Part shown: positions 1 through 9,266 of the stretch, one piece after another
Layout: the number at the start of each line of letters is the position of its first letter
Position numbering within the stretch: the stretch's first letter is position 1
Source of the DNA: Vandammella animalimorsus
Lineage (GTDB): Bacteria > Pseudomonadota > Gammaproteobacteria > Burkholderiales > Burkholderiaceae_C
Assembly: GCF_002285265.1 (NCBI RefSeq)
Contig: NZ_NSJB01000001.1
Coordinates: 248,001 to 312,000 of the forward strand
Reading direction: 5' to 3'
DNA: 64,000 nt
Notes under the pieces: generated by a model
What the model was told of the DNA's origin: nothing
The model's input: the letters and a program-made list of their open reading frames with translations, nothing else
Database searches by the model: none
Made by a program: the position numbers and the translations under genes

Positions 1-106
1 AGAGACCTGGGCAGAGGCTGCGGCTGAAGCTGCGCCTGCGCGCCCATCGGATGCGCCCCCCGCTGGCGCCGACCTTGGCCCCGCCGCCCAGCCGCCCGCA
101 GCCTGA
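1..106 (+). CDS. C-terminal end of an upstream gene, Ala/Pro-rich tail (partial)
   Basis: The reading frame that enters at the window edge runs without interruption to a TGA at 104-106. It encodes about 34 residues dominated by Ala, Pro, Glu and Asp, which looks like a disordered C-terminal tail. The next gene starts 14 bases later on the same strand, so the two are probably co-transcribed, and this could be a partner of the SMC-like ATPase. Nothing can be said about its fold. A chance open frame in G+C-rich DNA is possible because only 34 codons are visible. Confidence 0.45.
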   Translation, partial: ETWAEAAAEAAPARPSDAPPAGADLGPAAQPPAA

Positions 107-120
107 ACCGAACCTGCCCC

Positions 121-2937
121 ATGTTTCACCTCCAATCCATCGAACTGCTGCACTGGGACTACTGCCAGCGCCTGAGCCTGCCGCTGGACGGCGCCATCAT
201 CACCGTGGCCGGGCCCAACGGCTCGGGCAAGACCACGCTGCTGGATGCCATGCGCACCCTGCTGGGCCTGGAATGCTCGGGCGGGCGCAGCTTCAAGACC
301 TACGCGCGCCACGCCAATGCCGATGCCTCCTGGCTGCGCGCCGTGGTGGACAACCGCCCGCGCACGCGGCAAAGCTCCAGCCGCCCCTTTGCGCGCAACC
401 TGCTGTATGCCGACCAGGTCACGCTGGCTTGCCGCATCCAGCGCAACAGCGGCGACTGGCAGCGGCGCTACTACATGGCCGATGGCGACGTGGCCATCGA
501 GCAGCTGCTGGAGTTGCCCGACAAGGACTGGCTGGGCATCGAGCACTGGCGCCGCCGGCTGGAGACGGCCGGCCTCTCGCGCGCCATCGCCCGCGTGTTG
601 GCGCTGGAGCAGGGCCAGACCGACCGCCTGTGCGAATACTCGCCCAAGGAGCTGCTGCGCCTGGTGTTCGACGTGTTCGGCGACCAGGAAGTGCTGGACC
701 GCTACGAGGAAGCGCGCCGCCACCAGCGCGACGTGGCCGACGAAGCCGAGGCCGCCGCCAAGGAGCTGGCCCACGGCCAGGCCCAGCTGGCGCTGGTGGA
801 GGCACGCCTGAACCTCTACCGCCAGTACCAGGCCAAGCTGCGCGAGCGCGAGCGCCTGCACACCGAGGTCATCCCCGTGCTGGAATGGCGCGACGCGCGC
901 GAGGCCATGCTCGCTGAGGCCCGGGAGCTGCACCGCCAGCGCCTGGAGCACGGCAAAAGCCTGGCGCGCCAGCGCCAGGACCGCCAGGCGCTGCTGCAAC
1001 TGGCGCAGCGGCAAGAGCAACTGGCCGCACAGCTGGCCCAGGCCGACGCCCTGCGCAAGGCCGCGCAAGAGGCCCTGAGCGAAGCGCGCGGGCATGAAAC
1101 CCCGGTCGAGGCCCTGGTGCGCCAGGCCGACGAGCTGCACGCGCTGGCCCAGGTCGAAGGCGATGCCCAGCAACTGGCCCTGCGCGTGCAGCAACTGCAG
1201 CAGCAGCGCCAGGCGCACGAGCGCGACTGGCACACCCGCCAGCAAGAGCGCGAGGCCGCGCAGCGCGCCCTCGAACAGCTGCGCAGCGCCCGCACCGCCC
1301 CGCGCCCGGAGGACGCCACGCGCTTTGCCCAGCTGCTGCGCCAGCAGGGCATTGCCCACCACTTCGTGGCCGAGGCCATCGAAATCACCGACGAGCACTG
1401 GCGCGCCGCCGCCGAAGGCGTGCTGCGCAGCGCGCGCTGGGTGGTGGTGCTGGACGATCCCGCCGACGAAGCCCGCGCCAGCCAGCTGGCCGAGCAGCAG
1501 CGCTACCGCCACTACCTCGTGGCCGACGCCGCGCCCGCGCCCCAGCGCGTGCCGCCGCACAGCCTGCTGGCCGCGCTGCACGTGGCCGCGCCGCTGCCCG
1601 CGTGGCTGCTCAGGACGCTGGCGGCCATCCGCTGCGTGCCCGACACTGTCGCCGGCTTTGCCGCCGGGGGCGAGTGGATTACCCCGCAGGCCTACTGGCG
1701 CGACGGCCGCGGCGGGCGCAGCGTTTGGGTGCCGCCCAGCCAACACCAGTTCGGCGCCGCTGCGCTGGCCGCGCGGCGCGAATCCATCGAGCAGCGCCTG
1801 GCCGAGCTGGACGCGCAGCTGCAGGCCATCGCCCAGCGGCAGCGCGAAGCTGAGCGCCAGCTGCAGGCGGCCAAGGCCGCCGCCGCCGGCCACCGCGCCG
1901 CCGAGGAGCTGGCGCGCCGCAGCGAGGAATTTGCCACCGCGCGCAGCCAGCTGGCGCAGCTGCGCCAGGCGCGCATCAGCGCCGGCCAGCGCTACGCCGA
2001 GCTGGACCAGCAATACCAGCGCCTGGGCGAGCAGCTGCGCCAGGCGCAAAGCCAGTACCAGCAGACCCAGCAGCGCCTGCAGGGCGACGAATCGGCGGCC
2101 AGCCGCTTTGCGCGCGAATGGCAGGGCCGCCGCGATGCGCTGCGCACGCGCAGCGCCCCATCGCGCCGCCAGCGCCGCCAGTTCCCGCCGCGCTGGATTG
2201 CGCCCGAGGCCATTGCGCCGCTGCGCGAGCAGTTCACCAACGCCACGCAGGCGCGGCTGCGCGGCCAGGCCGTGGCCCGCGAGCTGGAGGAGGGCGAATG
2301 GGAAACCGACCCCAGCATCGAGGAGCGCCACACGCTGATGCTCGCCCAAGTGGCCGGCCAGCAGGCCCAGTTGCAGCAGCGCCAGGCCAGCAATGAATCG
2401 GCGCGCATCGCCGTGGACAACGCCCGCGAGCGCTACATCGACGTGCTGCGCGCCACCGTGCGCCGCTACCGCAAGAACATCACCGAGCTGGGCGAGCTCG
2501 CCGGCGTGGCCGTGCAGGCCGACACCCCGCACCTGGAAAACGACGACGCCGCGCTGCGCCAGGCCGAGCTGAGGGTGCACTTCAACTTCGACGGCAAGGG
2601 CCAGATCGGCCTGAACGACGGCGAGGCCTCGGGCGGGCAGCAGGTCATCAAGTCGCTGATCCTGCTGGTGGGCCTGCTCAAGGACGACGAAGCCTCGGGC
2701 GGCTTCGTCTTCATCGACGAGCCCTTTGCGCACCTGGACGTGCGCAACATCCAGCTGGTGGGGCACTTTCTCAAGTCCACGCGCGCGCAGTACGTGCTGA
2801 CCACGCCGATCACGCACAACGTCGAGGTTTTTGAGCCGGCCGATGTCACCCTGGTCACCGCCAAGAAAAAGCCTGGCGAGCGCTGGGCCCCGCCCATCGG
2901 CGTGCTGCAGCGCCGCGCTGCGCCCGCCCAGTATTGA
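121..2937 (+). CDS. SMC-like coiled-coil ATPase
   Basis: A 938-residue protein with the layout of an SMC/Rad50/MukB-type ATPase. The Walker A motif GPNGSGKTT lies at residues 31-39. Two long Gln/Glu/Arg/Ala-rich coiled-coil arms flank a globular middle at about residues 395-560 that resembles an SMC hinge. The C-terminal head has an ABC signature (EASGGQQ, near residue 837) and Walker B FVFIDEP followed by a D-loop AHLD at about 862-873. Such proteins use ATP to bridge or load onto DNA in chromosome organisation, repair or plasmid defence. It is shorter than canonical SMC (about 1,170) or MukB/JetC. No JetD-like nuclease follows; the next gene is an esterase. The ATG at 121 is close to the previous stop and has no clear ribosome-binding site. 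The subfamily is unresolved. Confidence 0.85.
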   Translation: MFHLQSIELLHWDYCQRLSLPLDGAIITVAGPNGSGKTTLLDAMRTLLGLECSGGRSFKTYARHANADASWLRAVVDNRPRTRQSSSRPFARNLLYADQVTLACRIQRNSGDWQRRYYMADGDVAIEQLLELPDKDWLGIEHWRRRLETAGLSRAIARVLALEQGQTDRLCEYSPKELLRLVFDVFGDQEVLDRYEEARRHQRDVADEAEAAAKELAHGQAQLALVEARLNLYRQYQAKLRERERLHTEVIPVLEWRDAREAMLAEARELHRQRLEHGKSLARQRQDRQALLQLAQRQEQLAAQLAQADALRKAAQEALSEARGHETPVEALVRQADELHALAQVEGDAQQLALRVQQLQQQRQAHERDWHTRQQEREAAQRALEQLRSARTAPRPEDATRFAQLLRQQGIAHHFVAEAIEITDEHWRAAAEGVLRSARWVVVLDDPADEARASQLAEQQRYRHYLVADAAPAPQRVPPHSLLAALHVAAPLPAWLLRTLAAIRCVPDTVAGFAAGGEWITPQAYWRDGRGGRSVWVPPSQHQFGAAALAARRESIEQRLAELDAQLQAIAQRQREAERQLQAAKAAAAGHRAAEELARRSEEFATARSQLAQLRQARISAGQRYAELDQQYQRLGEQLRQAQSQYQQTQQRLQGDESAASRFAREWQGRRDALRTRSAPSRRQRRQFPPRWIAPEAIAPLREQFTNATQARLRGQAVARELEEGEWETDPSIEERHTLMLAQVAGQQAQLQQRQASNESARIAVDNARERYIDVLRATVRRYRKNITELGELAGVAVQADTPHLENDDAALRQAELRVHFNFDGKGQIGLNDGEASGGQQVIKSLILLVGLLKDDEASGGFVFIDEPFAHLDVRNIQLVGHFLKSTRAQYVLTTPITHNVEVFEPADVTLVTAKKKPGERWAPPIGVLQRRAAPAQY

Positions 2938-2954
2938 AGAAGGATCGGAACGCC

Positions 2955-3968
2955 ATGCCCAGCGACACGCCGCTGCCCAGCGCCGCCGCCCTGGATGAGC
3001 TGCCCGGCCAGCCCTGGTGGCCGCAGCTGACCCCGCCCATGCGCGCCATCGTCACCGGCATGGCGCGCGCCCAGCGCGCGCCGCTGCACACGCTCACGCC
3101 CCAGCAGGCGCGGCAGGCCTACCGCAGCGGCGCGCAGGTGCTCGAAGAAGACCGGCCGGCGCAGGTGCAGCACCGCGATGCGCACATCCCGGCGCGCGAT
3201 GGCCATGCGCTGGCGGTGCGGCTCTACACCCCCCAGGCCCAGAGCGGCCCGGCCGCTGCGCCCTGGCCGGTGCTGCTGTACCTGCACGGCGGGGGCTTTG
3301 TCGTGGGCGACCTGGACACGCACGACGTGCTGTGCGCGCGCATCGCCCACAACGCGCAGCTGGCCGTGCTGGCGCTCGATTACCGGCTGGCGCCGCAGTG
3401 GCGCTTCCCTACGGCGCTGCACGATGGCTGGGACGCGCTGTGCTGGCTGGCGCGCCACGGCGCGCAGTGGGGGCTGGACGGCCAGCGCCTGGCCGTGGGC
3501 GGCGACAGCGCCGGCGGCACGCTGGCGGCGGTGCTGGCGCTGATGGCGCGCGATGAGACCCTGCCGCTGCAGGCGCAGTTGCTGATCCACCCGGGCACCT
3601 GCGCCTGGCAGGAGACGGCCTCGCACCAGCGCCATGCCCGCGGCCCGGTGTTGAATGCGGCGCTGCTGCAATGGTTTTTTGCCCACTACATCGACCCGGC
3701 GCAGCGCCAGGACTGGCGCTTTGCGCCGCTGCTGGCGCCCGAGGTGCAGGCCGTGGCCCCGGCGCTGTTCGTGCTGGCCGAGTGCGATCCGCTGTGCGAC
3801 GAGGCCCTGGCCTATGCCGACCGGCTGCGCATGCAGGCCGTGCCAGTGGAGTTGGAGCTCTACCGCGGCGTGGCGCACGAGTTCATCAAGATGGGCCGGC
3901 TGCTGCCCGAAGCGGCCTGGGCCCATGCGGCCATCGGCCAGTTCCTGCAGGCGCGCCTGCGGGCCTGA
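2955..3968 (+). CDS. alpha/beta hydrolase, HSL-type esterase
   Basis: A 337-residue cytoplasmic carboxylesterase of the hormone-sensitive-lipase class. The oxyanion-hole HGGG is at residues 111-114, the nucleophile elbow GDSAGG has Ser185, and the acid and base are probably Asp278 (ECDPL) and His308 (VAHEF). Length and motif order match the family. Substrates are typically short-chain acyl esters; the physiological one cannot be inferred. I chose the ATG at 2955, which is preceded by AGAAGGA, over a TTG at 2934 that overlaps the stop of the SMC-like gene. The 17-base gap suggests co-transcription with that gene, but a functional link is doubtful. Confidence 0.9.
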   Translation: MPSDTPLPSAAALDELPGQPWWPQLTPPMRAIVTGMARAQRAPLHTLTPQQARQAYRSGAQVLEEDRPAQVQHRDAHIPARDGHALAVRLYTPQAQSGPAAAPWPVLLYLHGGGFVVGDLDTHDVLCARIAHNAQLAVLALDYRLAPQWRFPTALHDGWDALCWLARHGAQWGLDGQRLAVGGDSAGGTLAAVLALMARDETLPLQAQLLIHPGTCAWQETASHQRHARGPVLNAALLQWFFAHYIDPAQRQDWRFAPLLAPEVQAVAPALFVLAECDPLCDEALAYADRLRMQAVPVELELYRGVAHEFIKMGRLLPEAAWAHAAIGQFLQARLRA

Positions 3969-4106
3969 ATGGCCTGCAAAACCGCTTATGCTTGCAGGAT
4001 TTTTCGCAGTCCGGGCAGGGCGCTGCGCATGGCCGGCCGCAATGCGCGCAGCGGCGCGCCAGCGCAGGCGCCGCGCACGGGATGCACTTCAGTTGATGGA
4101 GAACAC

Positions 4107-5297
4107 ATGCAATTCATTCGTTTCAGCGATTTGTGCGCCCAGGGCCAGGCCCAGGGCAAGCGGGTCTTCATTCGCGCAGACCTGAACGTGCCGCTCGATG
4201 AGCAGGGGCAGATCAGCGAGGACACGCGCATCCGCGCCTCGGTGCCGGCCATCCGCATGGCCCTGGATGCCGGCGCGGCCGTGATGGTCACCAGCCACCT
4301 GGGCCGCCCCAAGGAGGGGCAGCTGCTGCCGGGCGATTCGCTGGCGCCGGTGGCGCAGCGCCTGAGCGAGCTGCTGGGCCAGGAAGTGCCGCTGGCGCGC
4401 GACTGGGTCGATGGCGTGGAGGTGGCGCCCGGCCAGGTGTTGCTGCTGGAGAACTGCCGCGGCAACGTGGGCGAGAAGAAGAACGACGCCGAGCTGGCGC
4501 GCAAGATGGCGGCGCTGTGCGACATCTTCGTGCACGACGCCTTCGGCACGGCGCATCGGGCCGAGGCCTCAACCTACGGCATTGCGCAGTACGCGCCCGT
4601 GGCCTGCGCCGGCCCGCTGCTGGCCGCCGAGATCGATGCGCTGGGCAAAGCGCTGCGCGAGCCCAAGCGGCCGCTGGTGGCCATCGTGGGCGGCGCCAAG
4701 GTCTCGACCAAGCTGACCATTCTGCGCAGCCTGGCCGAGAAGGTCGATGCGCTGATCGTGGGCGGCGGCATTGCCAACACCTTCATGCTGGCCGCCGGGC
4801 TGCCCATCGGCAAAAGCCTGGCCGAGCCCGATCTGGTGGACGAGGCCAAGGCCATCATCGACATGATGCGCGCGCGCGGCTGCGCCGTGCCCATCCCGCA
4901 GGACGTGGTGGTGGCCCAGCGCTTTGCCGCCGATGCGCCGGCGCAGACCAAGCCTGCCAGCGAAGTCCTGGCCGATGAGTTGATCCTGGACATTGGCCCA
5001 AAGACGGCCGCCGAGCTGGCCGCGCAGCTGCAGCAGGCCGGCACCATCGTCTGGAACGGGCCGGTGGGCGTGTTCGAGTTCGACGCCTTCGAGCAGGGCA
5101 CGCGCACGCTCTCGCAGGCCATTGCCGAGTCGCAGGCCTTCAGCATCGCCGGCGGCGGCGACACCCTGGCGGCCATTGCCAAGTACGGCCTGGAGCCGCG
5201 CATCGGCTACATCTCCACCGGCGGCGGGGCCTTCCTGGAAGTGCTGGAGGGCAAGCAACTGCCGGCCTTCGAAATCCTGGCGCAACGGGCGCAGTGA
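4107..5297 (+). CDS. pgk: phosphoglycerate kinase
   Basis: A 396-residue glycolytic enzyme that transfers phosphate from 1,3-bisphosphoglycerate to ADP. Length and motifs fit the family: RADLNVP near the N-terminus, the substrate-binding [15 protein letters not shown] in the hinge region, and GGGDT in the C-terminal nucleotide domain. The frame stays open upstream, but ATG 4107 follows a good GGAG ribosome-binding site at 4098-4101 and gives the normal N-terminus. In many related bacteria pyruvate kinase follows pgk. Here two lipoprotein genes follow after an AT-rich gap, so the usual glycolytic neighbourhood is not kept. Confidence 0.97.
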   Translation: MQFIRFSDLCAQGQAQGKRVFIRADLNVPLDEQGQISEDTRIRASVPAIRMALDAGAAVMVTSHLGRPKEGQLLPGDSLAPVAQRLSELLGQEVPLARDWVDGVEVAPGQVLLLENCRGNVGEKKNDAELARKMAALCDIFVHDAFGTAHRAEASTYGIAQYAPVACAGPLLAAEIDALGKALREPKRPLVAIVGGAKVSTKLTILRSLAEKVDALIVGGGIANTFMLAAGLPIGKSLAEPDLVDEAKAIIDMMRARGCAVPIPQDVVVAQRFAADAPAQTKPASEVLADELILDIGPKTAAELAAQLQQAGTIVWNGPVGVFEFDAFEQGTRTLSQAIAESQAFSIAGGGDTLAAIAKYGLEPRIGYISTGGGAFLEVLEGKQLPAFEILAQRAQ

Positions 5298-5500
5298 GGA
5301 TGCAGCAAGGCCGCAGCGGCGGCAAAAACGTGGCTTTCCTGCCAATCACTGCCAATTTTTTGCAAACAATCGAAAAAAATTGCAGATCACTGGTGAGGAA
5401 TCGCGTATCTTGTTTTCCAATATGACATTAGGTGACTAAACGTTACTTTGTGAATAGGGGCCGCCATTTCCAGCGGCCTGTCAATACTAGGAGAGTCATG

Positions 5501-6169
5501 ATGCATCAACGCGTTTTTCATGCCGCCGCGCTGGCAGTGGCCGTCGCTGGTCTGGTGGGCTGCGGCAGCAGCGCAATCCCCCTGTCGCGCAATTTCGATC
5601 AGGCCGACCAGTACAAGGTCCGCTCGGCGCAGCATTGGAGCGTGATCAGCGCCGATGCGGCCAACCGCACCGCCGCCGCGCTGGAGGCCGCAGGCGTTAC
5701 GCAGGGTTCGCCCATTTACGTGGCCATCCCGGAGAACGCCGGCCAGTTCGAGTGGGCCTTCCGCGACATGCTGATGACGCGCCTGGTCGAGCGCGGTGCG
5801 GCCGTGCAGCAGCACCCCGTGGCTGGCCAGTACACCGTGGTTTATCACTCTCAAGTGGTGCGTCACCCCTCCAACCTGTGGGTGGGCGGCCATGGCGGGC
5901 GCGATTACTACAACCTGGGCGATGGCGTGAGCGTGCGCTATGGCCGCCACAATGTGCAGACCACGCCGCTGGCGCCCCATTACGACCACGATGGTCCGCT
6001 GCGCAGCTATTCCGGCCAGTCCGGCACGGAGCTGGTGCTGACGACTGCCGTGCTGCACAATGAGCGCTTCCTCTCGCGCACGACCGACGTCTACTATCTG
6101 GAGAATGTGGATGCCGGCCTGTTCCAAAGCAGCTTCAAGAACATCAATATGAAAGTGGTGAACCAATGA
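5501..6169 (+). CDS. lipoprotein of unknown function upstream of a FlgO-domain gene
   Basis: A 222-residue putative lipoprotein. A hydrophobic signal ends in a lipobox (LVGC, Cys21 from this start), giving a mature protein that begins Cys-Gly-Ser-Ser. The body has a Gly/His/Tyr-rich stretch around residues 125-165 and no family I recognise. AGGAG at 5489-5493 favours ATG 5501 over the adjacent ATG 5498. The stop overlaps the next start as ATGA, so the two lipoproteins are translationally coupled and probably act together in the envelope. Upstream bases 5340-5460 are unusually AT-rich and likely hold the promoter, although I could not settle on clear -35/-10 boxes. Confidence 0.8.
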   Translation: MHQRVFHAAALAVAVAGLVGCGSSAIPLSRNFDQADQYKVRSAQHWSVISADAANRTAAALEAAGVTQGSPIYVAIPENAGQFEWAFRDMLMTRLVERGAAVQQHPVAGQYTVVYHSQVVRHPSNLWVGGHGGRDYYNLGDGVSVRYGRHNVQTTPLAPHYDHDGPLRSYSGQSGTELVLTTAVLHNERFLSRTTDVYYLENVDAGLFQSSFKNINMKVVNQ

Positions 6170-6720
6170 AAGTCCAATTTCTTGCATCTGCGCTGGCTGC
6201 GGCCGCACTGGTCGCTGGCTGCGCGAATCACACCAACACCGTCCGTGTCGAGCCCAGCTACCAGGACGCGGCCAGCAACAGCTTTCTGAAAACCAACCAG
6301 AACGCCGCGCAGCAGTTGATCAGCGGCTACGACACCACGGCCTTTCAGAACAGCCCGCTGCTGGTGGCCACCATTGTGGACGTCAACGACACGCGCGTGT
6401 CCGCCCCGCTGGGCCGCACGCTCTCCGAGCAGTACGCCTCGACCCTGGCCAATGCCGGCTTGAACGTGCGCGAAATCAAGCTGCGCGGCAATGTTTTCGT
6501 GCAGGAAGGCACGGGCGAGTTGTTGCTCTCGCGCGAGATCCAGGACATCGCCAAGAGCCAGAACTCCGGCGTGGTGCTGGTGGGCACCTACTCTGCCGCC
6601 GCGCGCTTTACCTACGTCAGCCTGAAGCTGGTGCGCACGCAGGACAGCCGCATCATCAGCGCCTACGACTACACCCTGCCCAACAACCGCGACGTGCGCC
6701 GCCTGCTGCAGTCGAACTGA
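6166..6720 (+). CDS. FlgO-domain lipoprotein
   Basis: A 184-residue lipoprotein with lipobox VAGC (Cys19). The mature part resembles the FlgO family: a short segment beginning PLLVATIVDV, then LGRTLSEQ, a LRGN...GELLLSRE block and a final YDYTLPNN before the C-terminus. FlgO proteins sit in the outer membrane near flagella in Vibrio, but homologues occur outside flagellar loci. No flagellar gene lies in this window, so the role here is probably general envelope function. It overlaps the previous lipoprotein gene by four bases and is followed by a strong hairpin. Confidence 0.85.
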   Translation: MKVQFLASALAAAALVAGCANHTNTVRVEPSYQDAASNSFLKTNQNAAQQLISGYDTTAFQNSPLLVATIVDVNDTRVSAPLGRTLSEQYASTLANAGLNVREIKLRGNVFVQEGTGELLLSREIQDIAKSQNSGVVLVGTYSAAARFTYVSLKLVRTQDSRIISAYDYTLPNNRDVRRLLQSN

Positions 6721-6770
6721 TGGCTTGTGATGCCTGCGTCGGCGCTGATGGCGCAGGCAGGCGCCCATTG

Positions 6771-6806
6771 AAAAAATGCCAGCACTCCTTCGGGGCTGCT
6801 GGCATT
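6771..6806. terminator. bidirectional rho-independent terminator
   Basis: AATGCCAGCA (6775-6784) pairs with TGCTGGCATT (6797-6806) around a CTCC-TTCG-GGG apex. On the minus strand the hairpin is followed by a run of T (complement of A 6771-6776). It lies between the convergent FlgO-domain gene and azlD and can serve both. Confidence 0.8.
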
Positions 6807-6902
6807 GCTCGTTCTGGGGCCTGTGCTTGTGGGGCCAGTTCAGGGCCTGCACTGGCCCTGCACTACGATGCCCCTGCGCTGGAGTGATTGCCTCAAGGGC
6901 CG

Positions 6903-7241
6903 CTACCAGCCCAGGCCCAGGCGCAGGGGCAGATAGACCAGCATGCCGGTGACGATGGTGCCCAGGATGCCGCGGCGCAGCAAGAAATACAGGCAGGCCG
7001 CTGGCGTGGCCCAGAGCCGGGCGTCGCGCCAAGTGTCAATCAGCTGGCCATCGCTCATGAGCAGCTCCGGGATGATGACGGCCGCCAGCGCTGCCAACGG
7101 GGCGTACTTCAGGCCGCGGCGCAGCCAATCGGGCAGCGGCAGCTCGCGGCGCGGGATGACGAAAAAGGCCCGCGTGATCAGCGTCACCAGGGCCAGGCCC
7201 AGGATGGCTGCCAGGGTGTACCAGTCGTTGCTGTTGTCCAT
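6903..7241 (-). CDS. azlD: AzlD family branched-chain amino acid transport protein
   Basis: A 112-residue membrane protein with three to four hydrophobic segments and the conserved early TRAFFVIP stretch of the AzlD family (LIV-E small subunit). With AzlC it forms an exporter for branched-chain amino acids or related compounds; the small subunit is required together with AzlC. It lies 11 bases downstream of azlC on the same strand, the usual pairing, and ends before the bidirectional terminator. Confidence 0.9.
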   Translation of the reverse strand: MDNSNDWYTLAAILGLALVTLITRAFFVIPRRELPLPDWLRRGLKYAPLAALAAVIIPELLMSDGQLIDTWRDARLWATPAACLYFLLRRGILGTIVTGMLVYLPLRLGLGW

Positions 7242-7252
7242 GGGGTGCGGCC

Positions 7253-8074
7253 TTATTGCGTCTTGGTGGGCGTTTTGGTGGGCGTCTTGGCGGATGTCTG
7301 GGCGCTCTGGCGCTCGCGCACGATGCGCTGGGTGTGGTCGAACAGCAAGCCCAGCACCACGGCCGCGCCAATGGCCACCAGGATGTTGAGCCTGAGCGGC
7401 AGGCCGTAGGCCGCGATGGCCACGCCGCCGGCGACCAGCGCGGCCAGGGCGGTGTAGCGGTCCACCAGCATGGACAGCGTCACCCCCAGCAAGGCCAGGA
7501 TGCCGGCAAAGCCCAGGCCCCAGTGCATGGGGATGAAGTTGGCCAGCAAGATGCCCGCCATCGAGGGGATCTGCCAGGCCAGCCAGGTCACGCCCACGCT
7601 GCCCCAGAGGTAGGGCTCATGCTCCGGGCTGGGGCTGGGGTCCTCAAAGCGCTTGAAGAACAGCACGAACACCATGTCCGTGGCCAGGTAGGTCATCAGC
7701 AGTCGCTTGAAGGGAGGCCAGTGGCCCAGCGGCGTGCGCCACATGCTGCTGAAGATGACAAAGCGCAGGTTGACGCACAGGCCCGTCAGCCAGATCACCC
7801 ACAGCGGCGATTGCAAGGCCAGCAAGGGCAGCACCGCCAGCTGCGAGCTGCCGGCATAGACCAGCAGCGACATCAGCACCGCCATGGGCACCGACAGCCC
7901 GCTTTTCACCATGGCCACGCCCGTGACCAGGCCCCAGGCGCCGATGCCCAGCGCCACTTGCAGCTGGGCGCGCACGCCTTCGCGAAAGGCCGGATGGCGC
8001 AGCAAGGCCTGCAGCTTCGTCTGGCCAGGCGGCGCGGACTCAGGGGCGGGCGTGGGCGACAAGGGGGCGGACAT
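7253..8074 (-). CDS. azlC: AzlC family branched-chain amino acid exporter subunit
   Basis: A 273-residue inner-membrane protein with several transmembrane helices. It carries the family's early YAGSSQLA stretch and NLRFVIFSS, as in the LIV-E/AzlC family. It probably exports branched-chain amino acids together with AzlD. The N-terminal 35 residues are Pro/Ala-rich and cytoplasmic. The C-terminal tail ends in a Thr-Pro-Thr-Lys repeat encoded by three 12-bp units at 7260-7295, a likely slippage expansion. It starts 36 bases after the fmt stop and may be read from the def-fmt transcript. Confidence 0.92.
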   Translation of the reverse strand: MSAPLSPTPAPESAPPGQTKLQALLRHPAFREGVRAQLQVALGIGAWGLVTGVAMVKSGLSVPMAVLMSLLVYAGSSQLAVLPLLALQSPLWVIWLTGLCVNLRFVIFSSMWRTPLGHWPPFKRLLMTYLATDMVFVLFFKRFEDPSPSPEHEPYLWGSVGVTWLAWQIPSMAGILLANFIPMHWGLGFAGILALLGVTLSMLVDRYTALAALVAGGVAIAAYGLPLRLNILVAIGAAVVLGLLFDHTQRIVRERQSAQTSAKTPTKTPTKTQ

Positions 8075-8110
8075 GGCGTGGGGCGCTTGGGGTTGGGGCG
8101 GGGAGCGGAT

Positions 8111-9160
8111 TCAGCCGCGCGCCTGGGGCGTTGTTGGGGAGCCGGTGGCGGCAAAGCCATCCCCGGCGGCGATGGCAAAGCCGTTGAGAAACTGCTGCAC
8201 CGGCTGGCGCTTGCCGCCGGCGCGCTGCAACTGCAGCAGGCGCAGCACGCTGCCCTGGCCGCAGGCCACGTCCACGCCGTGGCGATCGACCTGCAGCACG
8301 GTGCCTGGCGCAGCCGCTGCGCCGGTGCTGGCATCAGCATCGGCGATTGGGGCCGCAGCCGGCAAGGCCTGGGCCTGCCAGATTTTCAGCGTCTGCGGCG
8401 CGCCGCCGGCTGCGGCTTGGAACAGCGCCTGTGCACCGGGGAAGGGGTCGAAGGCGCAGACCTGGCGCGCCAGCTCATGGGCCGGGCGCTGCCAGTCGAG
8501 CTGGCTTTGCGCGCGCTCGATCTTGTGCGCATAGCTGATGCCCTGTGCCGGCTGGGGCTGGCTGGGCAGCGGCGCCTGGCTCTGCTGCAGCTGCTGCAGC
8601 GCCGCGACGATGCATTGGCCGCCCAGCTGCGCCAGGCGATCGTGCAGTTGCGCCGTGCTTTCGCCGGCATGAATCGGGATGGCCTGGCGAGAGACGATGG
8701 CGCCGGTGTCCAGGCCCTCGTCCATCTGCATGATGCTGATGCCCGTTTCGGCGTCACCGGCCTCGATGGCGCGATGGATGGGCGCCGCGCCGCGCCAGCG
8801 CGGCAACAGGCTGGCGTGGATGTTCAGGCAGCCATAGCGCGGCATCTCAAGCACCCAGGCCGGCAGAATCAGCCCATAGGCGGCCACGAGCATCACATCC
8901 AGCTGCAGCGCGGCCAGCGCCTGCTGGGCGGCGGCGGCATCGGCCGCATATTTGCCATCCAGCCGCAGCCCCTGGGGCTGCAGCACGGCAATGCCTTGCG
9001 CCTGGGCCAGTTGCTTGACGGGCGAGGGCTGCAGGCGCAGGCCCCGGCCCGCAGGGCGGTCGGGCTGTGTCAGTACCACGGCGGGGCGAAAGCCCGCCGC
9101 CAGCATGGCGGCCAGGGCCTGTTGGGCAAATTCCGGCGTGCCGGCAAAAGCAATGCGCAT
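8111..9160 (-). CDS. fmt: methionyl-tRNA formyltransferase
   Basis: A 349-residue enzyme that formylates Met-tRNA(fMet) using 10-formyl-tetrahydrofolate. The catalytic residues are Asn113 and His115 in [12 protein letters not shown] and Asp151 in MDEGLDTG. The C-terminal tRNA-binding domain follows an Ala-rich linker, and an extra tail makes it somewhat longer than the E. coli protein (315). ATG 9160 gives the canonical [12 protein letters not shown] start; the open frame upstream to 9487 is antisense-like spill into def. It is downstream of def on the same strand, the standard formylation/deformylation pair. Confidence 0.96.
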   Translation of the reverse strand: MRIAFAGTPEFAQQALAAMLAAGFRPAVVLTQPDRPAGRGLRLQPSPVKQLAQAQGIAVLQPQGLRLDGKYAADAAAAQQALAALQLDVMLVAAYGLILPAWVLEMPRYGCLNIHASLLPRWRGAAPIHRAIEAGDAETGISIMQMDEGLDTGAIVSRQAIPIHAGESTAQLHDRLAQLGGQCIVAALQQLQQSQAPLPSQPQPAQGISYAHKIERAQSQLDWQRPAHELARQVCAFDPFPGAQALFQAAAGGAPQTLKIWQAQALPAAAPIADADASTGAAAAPGTVLQVDRHGVDVACGQGSVLRLLQLQRAGGKRQPVQQFLNGFAIAAGDGFAATGSPTTPQARG

Positions 9161-9266
9161 GAAGGCTCCTGGCGTTGGGCGATGCAGGGTGAATGAAGCG
9201 CGCCCGCTGTTGCGGGCGCGTGAGGTCGGGGGCTGTGAGCGGGGCTCAGAGATTTTGGGCAGGCCC

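Noticed and set aside
121-2937. SMC-like gene as JetC of a Wadjet anti-plasmid system
   Set aside because: No JetD topoisomerase-like gene follows and the protein is shorter than usual JetC; upstream genes are out of view, so only the weaker SMC-like call is kept.
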